Source: JAJUFS01 sp964599565
GTDB taxonomy: Bacteria; Pseudomonadota; Gammaproteobacteria; Natronospirales; JAJUFS01
DNA: 14,911 bases
Assembly: GCA_964599565.1 (NCBI GenBank)
Contig: CAZRFE010000063.1
Span: forward strand, 1-14,911
Direction: 5' to 3'
Part shown: positions 8,276-14,646 of the stretch, one piece after another
How the letters are laid out: each line of letters starts with the position of its first letter
Numbering within the stretch: position 1 is the first letter of the stretch
Program-made: the position numbers and the translations under genes
Notes under the pieces: model-generated
What the model was told of the DNA's origin: nothing
The model's input: only the letters and a program-made list of their open reading frames with translations
Database searches by the model: none

Positions 8276-8754
8276 AGACTTTGAACATTCTGCTGGTTCT
8301 GATCGCCATTGGCCTGGTGGTGCCGCCCGTCAACGCCGCCCAACTGGAAATCCCTGGCCTTGTCGCCGTCAACGCAGGCTGGAAGATGTCGAAGGTCGAA
8401 GGCGAACCCGATGAACTCCATGTGATGGCGGTCTTCCGGCCGGCGCTGGATCGCAAGACCTTCCGCCTGACCGTGAACGATGTGGATCTCACGGCGTTCC
8501 TGCAGCGGGACGGCGAGAACTTCGCGACGTTCAGTCTTCCCATGCCGGTGCAGGCGCTCACGATTGCGATCGAGGGCCATGCGCAGCCGGATGCGACGAT
8601 AACCATCCTGCAACACACGGCAAGCATCTCTTTGCCGGAACTTGTTGACATTCCACCGGCGATGTCCGCCTCGCTGCCGATGGTTCGCGGCGACCGCCGC
8701 AACCCGCCCGACGGGATACGCGAGCGGCTTCTGAGTGGCGGAAACTTGCCTTGA
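8272..8754 (+). CDS. Unknown small secreted protein (160 aa), coupled to the 330-aa protein
   Basis: The product has a clear Sec signal peptide (hydrophobic core about 5-18, probable cleavage after VNA near residue 22). The mature part is about 137 aa, without cysteines or membrane segments. FRLTVNDVDLTAFLQRDG followed by a hydrophobic strand pattern (about residues 64-100) resembles a single Ig/cohesin-like beta sandwich, similar in style to the C-terminal part of the preceding protein. The C-terminal tail is basic and proline-rich. It shares a four-base ATGA overlap with the 330-aa gene. No function can be assigned. A terminator follows 36 bases after the stop. Confidence 0.78.
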   Translation: MKTLNILLVLIAIGLVVPPVNAAQLEIPGLVAVNAGWKMSKVEGEPDELHVMAVFRPALDRKTFRLTVNDVDLTAFLQRDGENFATFSLPMPVQALTIAIEGHAQPDATITILQHTASISLPELVDIPPAMSASLPMVRGDRRNPPDGIRERLLSGGNLP

Positions 8755-8789
8755 CGTCGCCTTCCGTCGTCACAGGTTGATGAACACGA

Positions 8790-8820
8790 GAAACCCCGCA
8801 GTCAGCGGGGTTTCTTGTTG
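8790..8820 (+). terminator. Intrinsic terminator after the secreted-protein pair
   Basis: A perfect 10-bp stem (GAAACCCCGC at 8790-8799, GCGGGGTTTC at 8805-8814) with a 5-base loop is followed by a T-rich tail. The AAA/TTT base of the stem makes it potentially bidirectional. It separates the secreted pair from the deoxyhypusine synthase-like gene. Confidence 0.85.
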
Positions 8821-8950
8821 CGGCAAGTGCGTTCCGCGGATCGCTTCCGAGCGGCTTCGGCACAGGCTCGCTCGTTGATGAAGGTCTCGTACGGCAGCGT
8901 GGCGATGGTTATCATGACGTCTTTCCCCGCACTGGCAGGAGATCGATTCG

Positions 8951-10018
8951 ATGAAACATACCGGCATCGCCGCCTTCCTCAAGCATCATTACCGGCATTT
9001 CAACGCTGCATCGCTCATCGACGCTGCGGATGGCTACGTCGCGCAGCTCAATGGTGGCGGCCGGATGATGATCACGCTCGCCGGCGCGATGAGCACCGCG
9101 GAACTCGGGCTTTCGCTCGCAGAGATGATCCGCCGCGACAAGGTGCATGCCATCACCTGCACGGGTGCGAACCTCGAGGAAGACATCTTCAATCTCGTTG
9201 CGCACGATCACTACATCCGCGTGCCGAACTGGCGCAACCTCTCGCCGGAAGAGGAAAAGGAACTCGAGCGCAACGGCCACAACCGCGTCACCGACACCTG
9301 CATTCCCGAGGACAAGGCGTTCCGCGCGATCGAGAACGAAATCTTGGAACTTTGGCAGCGCGCCGACAGGAAAGGCGAGCGCTACTTTCCGCACGAATAT
9401 TTCTACCAGCTCATCCGCGAGGGAATGATCGAGAAGAGTTACCAGATCGATCCGAAGGACTCATGGCTGATTGCCGCGTGCGAGAAGAACCTGCCGATCT
9501 TCGTGCCCGGCTGGGAAGACTCGACGCTCGGCAACATCTTCGTCTCGCATGTGCTTGAAGGCGACCTTTCCGGTTTTCATCTCGTGAAGAGCGGGCCGGA
9601 ATACATGGGCGCACTCGCCGACTGGTACGTAACGACAACGATGGGCAAGCCGCTGAAGGAACTGGAAACGGTCGGCGGGGAAGACGACGAGGACGTCGTG
9701 CACATGCGTGCGATCCCCGGCGAGCAGGCGAAGAACACGGTCGGCTTCTTCCAGATCGGCGGCGGCATCGCCGGCGACTTCCCGATCTGCGTCGTGCCGA
9801 TGATCCACCAGGACCTGCGCCGCGCGTGCCCGTACTGGGCGTACTTCTGCCAGGTCAGCGATTCGACGACGAGCTACGGTTCGTATTCCGGCGCGATCCC
9901 GACAGAGAAGATCACGTGGGGCAAGCTCGACGTGCATACGCCGAAGTTCGTGATCGAATCGGACGCGACGATCGTCGCGCCGCTGATCTTCCAGTACGTG
10001 CTGGAAGAATCCATCTGA
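8951..10018 (+). CDS. Deoxyhypusine synthase-like protein (DHSL)
   Basis: The product is 355 aa and belongs to the deoxyhypusine synthase fold family. Recognisable parts are the N-terminal Rossmann-type motifs (MITLAGAMSTAELG near 40; TCTGANLEEDIF near 70) and the C-terminal WGKLDVHTP and ESDATIVAPL motifs, which align with VSWGKI and YADASLVFPL of eukaryotic enzymes. True DHS transfers the butylamine group of spermidine to eIF5A through a covalent lysine (K329 in human). The matching segment here reads IGGGIAGDF (269-277) and has no lysine; G275 sits at the expected place. Bacteria lack eIF5A, so the substrate is unknown; a polyamine or guanidine reaction is plausible but inferred. AGGAG at 8937-8941 lies 9 bases before the ATG. 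Terminators flank the gene, so it is probably monocistronic. Confidence 0.9.
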   Translation: MKHTGIAAFLKHHYRHFNAASLIDAADGYVAQLNGGGRMMITLAGAMSTAELGLSLAEMIRRDKVHAITCTGANLEEDIFNLVAHDHYIRVPNWRNLSPEEEKELERNGHNRVTDTCIPEDKAFRAIENEILELWQRADRKGERYFPHEYFYQLIREGMIEKSYQIDPKDSWLIAACEKNLPIFVPGWEDSTLGNIFVSHVLEGDLSGFHLVKSGPEYMGALADWYVTTTMGKPLKELETVGGEDDEDVVHMRAIPGEQAKNTVGFFQIGGGIAGDFPICVVPMIHQDLRRACPYWAYFCQVSDSTTSYGSYSGAIPTEKITWGKLDVHTPKFVIESDATIVAPLIFQYVLEESI

Positions 10019-10026
10019 CCGTGACG

Positions 10027-10050
10027 CCGCCGCAAGGAACGCGGCGGTTT
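10027..10050 (+). terminator. Probable terminator after the DHS-like gene
   Basis: A perfect 7-bp all-GC stem (CCGCCGC at 10027-10033, GCGGCGG at 10041-10047) with a 7-base loop is followed by only three T residues. The stem is strong and the T tract weak, so it may be partly Rho-assisted. Confidence 0.6.
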
Positions 10051-10159
10051 CGATCGATCGAATTACGATACAAATTGGCAGTTTTTCCGAAATTCCTTAG
10101 GTTTCATTCAAACGCGATGAATTAAAAGGAGCAGTACCACGGTTGACAAGGATGCCGTC

Positions 10160-13100
10160 ATGCGTGACTCGCTCATCGCCTTTGCCTGCCTGTTCTTCTC
10201 GTCGCTCCCTCTCGCGTCAGCCGCGCAACCCACGGTCATTGATTTCGAAACCCTCTCTCGCGGCGAAATCGTAAACGACCAGTATGCTGATCTTGGCCTT
10301 CACGTAACTGCTTCAAACTGGAGCATTGGTCCAGACATCGCCGTCATATTCGATACGACGGACATCGGACTGAGCGACGATCAAGATCTAGCCGCCCCGC
10401 TGGATCCGAGCACGCTGGTTCCGGGCTTGGCAAGCCTGTGGCCAGGAAACGTATTGATACTGCAAGAATGGCACGATTGCTCGGATGCGTATTGCACCGA
10501 GCCGGACGACGAAGCCACGCGTCCGGCCGGATGGATCGAATTCCGCTTCGACCAGCCCGTCACGTTGCATTCAATGACGTTGCTTGACATTAATTACGAG
10601 GCCGGAGAGGAACCGAACAAGCTGCTGCTGTACAACACAAGCGGTGACTTGATTGATGCGGTTGACATACCCGGCGTTGGCGGCCAGAACGACTGGCGTC
10701 CATGGAACATCGAGCAATCCGGCATTGTGCGCGCCCGATTGCACCTGCCGGGCGACGGCGCGATCGACAATGTTTCATTTACCCCGGACGTGCCCGCCCC
10801 GCCGGTTTTCGAAAGTCGTCCACCCGTCGCGGTCGCGACGACCGGAACATACCTCTACGAACCTGTCGTGAGCGATCCCGACGGCGATGCAATAACGCTC
10901 AGCCTGCTGATCGCACCGTCGGGCATGAGCGTGACATCAGACGGCGTACTTGCCTGGCAGCCGAACGGGCAGGAAGGCGTGTTCACAGTGTCCCTGCAAG
11001 CCAGTGATGGACAGTTCAGCACGGTGCAGACCTTCGACGTCCACGCGACCGATCAGTTTACGCGCGCTCTCGACTTCGAACTGGAAACCGGCATTATCGT
11101 CGACGACGAGTTCCTTCAGGACGGCGTATTCGTCCGCGCAAGGAATTTGAGCCAAGGCGGCGACCTGGCGGTTGTTTTCGACACCACGGCGCCCACGGGT
11201 GGCGATACCGATCTGCAATCGCCTTTCGCGGAAGGTTATCAGCATCGCGCAGGCCTGGGATTTCGTTTTCCCGGCAAGGTGCTGATCCTGCACGAGAACA
11301 ATGACTGTGACGTACTCGAAATCCAGTGCCAGAACCCGGACGACGAATTCTCGGAACCGGCAGGCTGGATCGAATTTGCTTTTGTGCAACCGGCGCATGT
11401 CTGGAGCGTCGATGTCTTCGACGTGACGTCCGATGCGCCGGTCGCAATGCCCATCGAGTTATACGATGCCGGTGGAAACCGGCTCGACTCCGGACTCACG
11501 CTAGCGCGAACCGGCGGATACCGATGGAATCGACAGGTGATCGACGTCCAGGACGTCGTGCGCATGCGCGTCAACCTGGACGGTGACGGTGCACTGGACA
11601 ACCTCCGCTATTCGCTCGTTGGTGCACCGGGTCCTGACGATCAGCGGCCGTATGCGGCCGGGGACAGTTACGAACTCGGCCAGAACGGTGCGTTACAAGT
11701 GCCCGCGCCCGGCGTCCTTTCAAACGATATCGACATCGAAGGGCAACCGCTCACCGCGCAACCCGGATACCCGGCGTTGCACGGCATCGTGCAGCTGAAC
11801 GCGGATGGCAGTTTTTCCTATATGCCTGGTCCCGAATTCAACGGCAGCGATCACTTCACCTATTACGCACGCGATCCGCATTCGATCAGTGATGAAGTCG
11901 CTGTCGTATTGACGATGCCTCCAACGCCACCACCGTCAATCCTGATGTTCACCGCGAATCCTGTCGACATCGCGCCCGGCGAGCCTTCCATGCTTGACTG
12001 GAGCGTAAGCGGTGCGACGACGATCAGTATCCAACCTGGAGCGATCACAGGCGGGGCAACGGGCACGGCGAGCGTGACCCCGATGCAGACGACAAGCTAC
12101 ACGCTGACAGCAAGCAATGCGCAAGGCACGGCGACAGCAAACGTAACCGTCAACGTGAACGCCGCGCTCGCGCCGCCGGTAATCGATGTGACTACACCGG
12201 TTGACGGTACCTTACTCGCCGAATCGCAACCCGAGATCCAAGTGCAGTACGCGAATGTGGGAAACGGCGTCGATTTTGCAACACTCACCATTCGGCTGGA
12301 TGGTCAGGCCATGGCTTTGAGCTGCCAGCACACAGCCACATCATCGACGTGCGTCCCGGATTCAGGCATCGCCGATGGGGCACACGAACTCTCCGCGCAG
12401 GTCAGTGGTGTCAACAGCAAGTTGTCAAATATCGATACTGCGGTTTTTCATATCGACAGCACGCCGCCCGCCAATCCGGATCCGCAAAGAATTCAGATTG
12501 TCCAGATTCCGCCGGGAACAGTGACGATTACAGGATCCGCCGGTGCAGTCGAACCCGGCGCGATCATCGAAGCGTCGATCGGTTCAATAGTGTTCACCGC
12601 GGTTGCTGGAAGCTCCGGAGACTTCTCGCTGGTCGTAAGCGGAACGACCGGAGACATCCTGTTGATGACGGCAACAGACGCGGCCGGCAATGTGAGCGGA
12701 GTGGAAGCGTTCACGGTTCCTGCCGTTCCACTGATCGTAACGATTACCGCGCCTGCCGACGCGACGATCATCCACAGCACAACCACCGCGGTCAGCGGTA
12801 CTCACAATGGGCCATACGGTACCGGGGTGACGGTCAACGGGTATGCTGCCGCCGTTGCAGCCGACGGCACTTTCTTCGTGCCTGAACTTCCTGTTTCCGA
12901 AGGTTCAAACAGCATCACGGCCACTGCGACAGCGCCTGATGGAGAAACCGCAACCGCTTCGATCACTGTCGAAGTTGCCGCGGTTGTTCCGCCTGTGCTG
13001 ATGATTCGCGCGGAGCAGCCACAGGCTCCGGCGCCACACACGACGATGTTTGAAGTTCTCTATGCCGGATCACTCGAAGACATCCAGCGTATAGATCTCG

Positions 13101-13564
13101 ATTACAACGGTGATGGAACGCCCGAGCGGCAGACGGGCAATCTCTTTGAAGAGTTTTCGCATGAGTACTTGGCACCCGGTATCTACCATCCCGAGGTCAC
13201 GGTTGTCACCGGAGCTGCATCACATACCGCAACGACAACGCTTGTGGTGGAAGATCCCGCCGTGCTCGACGCCTACCTGCAATCGCGATGGTCAGACATG
13301 ATGGACGGGCTGCAATCCGGCGATACCGAAAAAGCGCTCGTCGTGATGTCGCCTGGCGCGCAGAAGCGGTTCGGTCCCTTGTTCGAAGCGATTCTTCCGT
13401 TCATCCAGCAGGGACTTTCGTCCTGGCAACCACCGCAGCTCGTCAGCCTGAAAGGCAACCTGGCGGAATACCTCATCATCCGGGAGCACAACGGCAAGCA
13501 GTATGGTTACCCCGTGCTGTTCCAGCGGATGAATGACGGCATCTGGAAGTTGTCGACAATGTAA
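10160..13564 (+). CDS. Large secreted modular protein: duplicated lectin-like domain, Ig-like repeats, NTF2-like end
   Basis: The product is 1134 aa with a Sec signal peptide (cleavage near residue 21-22). My reading of the modules in order is: lectin-like beta domain A (about 26-207); putative Ig of the He_PIG type with SDPDGDAITLSL (213-297); lectin-like domain B (303-486); a cadherin-like/VCBS module with the GVLSNDID signature (496-586); four Ig-like modules (591-667, 673-767, 775-854, 857-939); a PKD-like module with DYNGDGTPER (944-1031); and a helical alpha+beta end (1034-1134) resembling an NTF2-like fold and ending at GIWKLSTM. There is no LPXTG, PEP-CTERM tail, autotransporter barrel or Rhs core, so how it is held at the surface is unknown. 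Adhesion or surface scaffolding is the likely role. AAGGA at 10148-10152 lies 7 bases before the ATG. A TTGACA hexamer at 10143 has no matching -10 before the start. Confidence 0.85.
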   Translation: MRDSLIAFACLFFSSLPLASAAQPTVIDFETLSRGEIVNDQYADLGLHVTASNWSIGPDIAVIFDTTDIGLSDDQDLAAPLDPSTLVPGLASLWPGNVLILQEWHDCSDAYCTEPDDEATRPAGWIEFRFDQPVTLHSMTLLDINYEAGEEPNKLLLYNTSGDLIDAVDIPGVGGQNDWRPWNIEQSGIVRARLHLPGDGAIDNVSFTPDVPAPPVFESRPPVAVATTGTYLYEPVVSDPDGDAITLSLLIAPSGMSVTSDGVLAWQPNGQEGVFTVSLQASDGQFSTVQTFDVHATDQFTRALDFELETGIIVDDEFLQDGVFVRARNLSQGGDLAVVFDTTAPTGGDTDLQSPFAEGYQHRAGLGFRFPGKVLILHENNDCDVLEIQCQNPDDEFSEPAGWIEFAFVQPAHVWSVDVFDVTSDAPVAMPIELYDAGGNRLDSGLTLARTGGYRWNRQVIDVQDVVRMRVNLDGDGALDNLRYSLVGAPGPDDQRPYAAGDSYELGQNGALQVPAPGVLSNDIDIEGQPLTAQPGYPALHGIVQLNADGSFSYMPGPEFNGSDHFTYYARDPHSISDEVAVVLTMPPTPPPSILMFTANPVDIAPGEPSMLDWSVSGATTISIQPGAITGGATGTASVTPMQTTSYTLTASNAQGTATANVTVNVNAALAPPVIDVTTPVDGTLLAESQPEIQVQYANVGNGVDFATLTIRLDGQAMALSCQHTATSSTCVPDSGIADGAHELSAQVSGVNSKLSNIDTAVFHIDSTPPANPDPQRIQIVQIPPGTVTITGSAGAVEPGAIIEASIGSIVFTAVAGSSGDFSLVVSGTTGDILLMTATDAAGNVSGVEAFTVPAVPLIVTITAPADATIIHSTTTAVSGTHNGPYGTGVTVNGYAAAVAADGTFFVPELPVSEGSNSITATATAPDGETATASITVEVAAVVPPVLMIRAEQPQAPAPHTTMFEVLYAGSLEDIQRIDLDYNGDGTPERQTGNLFEEFSHEYLAPGIYHPEVTVVTGAASHTATTTLVVEDPAVLDAYLQSRWSDMMDGLQSGDTEKALVVMSPGAQKRFGPLFEAILPFIQQGLSSWQPPQLVSLKGNLAEYLIIREHNGKQYGYPVLFQRMNDGIWKLSTM
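10235..10781 (+). repeat. Lectin-like domain, copy A (within the 1134-aa gene)
   Basis: It encodes residues about 26-207. Its hallmarks are an N-terminal IDFE strand, DIAVIFDTT (59-67), GNVLILQE (96-103), a cysteine pair (C107, C112), PDDE followed by PAGWIEFRF (122-130), and GDGAIDNVSF (198-207). The same hallmarks recur in copy B. The pattern resembles the lectin-like domain common in PEP-CTERM-type exported proteins. Confidence 0.75.
11066..11618 (+). repeat. Lectin-like domain, copy B (within the 1134-aa gene)
   Basis: It encodes residues about 303-486. Matching hallmarks are LDFE (304-307), DLAVVFDTT (335-343), GKVLILHE (372-379), a cysteine pair (C383, C390), PDDE followed by PAGWIEFAF (400-408), and GDGALDNLRYS (475-485). 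The copies have diverged considerably outside these motifs, so the duplication is old or each copy has its own ligand. Confidence 0.75.
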
Positions 13565-13623
13565 CTCACCAATATCGGCGCAATCGCAGAGGCTAGCATG
13601 AGACTCGAGTACAGCAAGCACCT

Positions 13624-13704
13624 TGGATCAACATCTGCTGGATCGTCTTCGCAACGTTCGTCGGTTTCTATCGACTGCTCGCAGCATCGAATAGGCTGCG
13701 ATGA
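13624..13704 (+). pseudogene. C-terminal remnant of the small membrane-protein family
   Basis: This frame reads WINICW, then further residues to GFYRLLAASNRLR and a TGA stop. The full copy downstream reads WINICW through GLYRLLETA at its C-terminus (from base 14062). About 12 of the first 19 residues are identical, and the first 18 bases differ at one position. In frame, a TAG at 13594 lies upstream and no start or N-terminal domain is present; the rest of the gene is missing between here and the stop of the 1134-aa gene at 13564. It is a broken paralogue, probably left by deletion or recombination at the end of the large gene. Confidence 0.8.
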
Positions 13705-13788
13705 AAAAGCGCGCTTGCTGGCTCCCATTAAGATCGATTATCGGATCTTCGCAATCATGACTAAAACTCCTGTCGCGAAATAGAGATC

Positions 13789-14157
13789 GTGTTTTACTAC
13801 AGCGAGAATCTCGAATTTCTTGAGGCTGGCTGGTTCCACCGCCTAATGCTGATATTAGGAATTGTGGTCACCATCCTGATCTGGAGAAGCATCAGGTCCG
13901 GAACCGGCAGGTGGTGGCCCGCCGTATGGCGAATCTATCTGTCCAGTTTGCTCCTCGCCGGCGCGCCTCTTCCGTCCGGCGATGATTTCACCTATTCGTT
14001 GGCGTGGCCGTTCCTGGTGCTTGTCTTTTATTTCTGGCCGGTTGCTCTCGGTGCATTTATGTGGATAAACATCTGCTGGCTTGTTCTGGTAGCACTCCAC
14101 GGTCTTTATCGGCTGCTTGAGACGGCAGTAGAGCGCGACGAAAAGATGACAAAATGA
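13789..14157 (+). CDS. Small integral membrane protein, array copy 1 (full length)
   Basis: The product is 122 aa from a GTG start; an in-frame stop at 13762 limits any extension, and an internal ATG at 13846 would remove the first 19 residues. There are three hydrophobic segments: about 19-33, 46-60 (around WRIYLSSLLLAGAP) and 66-104 (probably two helices or one long one), followed by a charged C-terminal tail (ETAVERDEKMTK). The motif WRxY, six residues, AGxP is shared with both downstream copies. I do not recognise the family. The Shine-Dalgarno is weak (AGAGA, about 3 bases away). In context this is one of at least four tandem paralogues behind a large surface protein. An immunity-type role is possible but unproven. 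Confidence 0.7.
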   Translation: MFYYSENLEFLEAGWFHRLMLILGIVVTILIWRSIRSGTGRWWPAVWRIYLSSLLLAGAPLPSGDDFTYSLAWPFLVLVFYFWPVALGAFMWINICWLVLVALHGLYRLLETAVERDEKMTK

Positions 14158-14195
14158 CAATGCGTCGAAAACAAATGACGGTCGTTCATTGGCGA

Positions 14196-14211
14196 TCAGG
14201 CGAACGCCTGA
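14196..14211. repeat. Short perfect palindrome between array copies 1 and 2
   Basis: TCAGGCG (14196-14202) and CGCCTGA (14205-14211) are perfect inverted repeats with a 2-base centre. There is no T tract, so this is not a standard terminator. It could be a processing hairpin or an operator. I see no equivalent between the other copies. Confidence 0.4.
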
Positions 14212-14234
14212 AGTTATGGCGTAGCTGAGAATCG

Positions 14235-14507
14235 TTGGGATCACCAGCGGTTCAGAACACGCTGTTTGCCGTAGGCATGATTCTGTCCGTATTGCTGTGG
14301 ACGATGACCTGGAAAAGGATAACCGGCCTGTGGAGTGTGTCTTGGCGAGCTTACGTAACTGCATTCTTTACGGCGGGGGTACCGATGTCGTCCAGCGGGA
14401 GCGATTACTATCTCCTTATCTGGACGATCGCATTCGGCGAGAAGTCACACCAGCTTGAGATCTTCGTCTCATCGCTCTTGTCGATTGCGATCTACTGGCT
14501 CATCTAG
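14235..14507 (+). CDS. Small membrane protein, array copy 2 (short, TTG start; possibly decaying)
   Basis: The product is 90 aa from a TTG start. The start is inferred by homology: TTGGGATCACCAG here aligns with ATGGGATCACCAG at copy 3, and an in-frame TGA at 14226 blocks any longer form. The core carries WRAYVTAFFTAGVP, the family motif. About 51 of 87 residues match copy 3 without gaps. It ends at TAG (14505-14507), just after the last hydrophobic segment and about 20-25 residues earlier than copy 1; continuing in frame gives only five more residues before TGA. The Shine-Dalgarno region of copy 3 (ACGGAG) is degraded here to GCTGAG. A non-ATG start, a poor ribosome site and an early stop suggest weak expression or the first stages of loss. 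Confidence 0.6.
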   Translation: MGSPAVQNTLFAVGMILSVLLWTMTWKRITGLWSVSWRAYVTAFFTAGVPMSSSGSDYYLLIWTIAFGEKSHQLEIFVSSLLSIAIYWLI

Positions 14508-14646
14508 TTTTCGTGGCCACACTGACATGGACCATGTTTGGAAAGATCGACCGGAATGCCGAATGAAATTCGCAACGTCATGGAAGGAGGGTTGGGATCA
14601 GTATCGCCAGCCCTCTGATACTCTATCGCAACGTGACGGAGAATCG

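Noticed and set aside
8878..8960. Signal-peptide-like stretch (MKVSYGSVAMVIMTSFPALAG) before the DHS-like gene
   Set aside because: It has no Shine-Dalgarno, and its frame continues only as a shadow of the DHS-like gene. It may be chance or a scrap of a lost gene.
13701..13783. Two mini-ORFs (19 and 8 codons) chained by ATGA overlaps before array copy 1
   Set aside because: They are very short, lack a ribosome site and have no conserved counterpart; probably chance in degenerate DNA.
14185..14234. Possible integron attC site between array copies
   Set aside because: The palindrome lacks the RYYYAAC and GTTRRRY core sites, and similar elements are not seen between the other copies.
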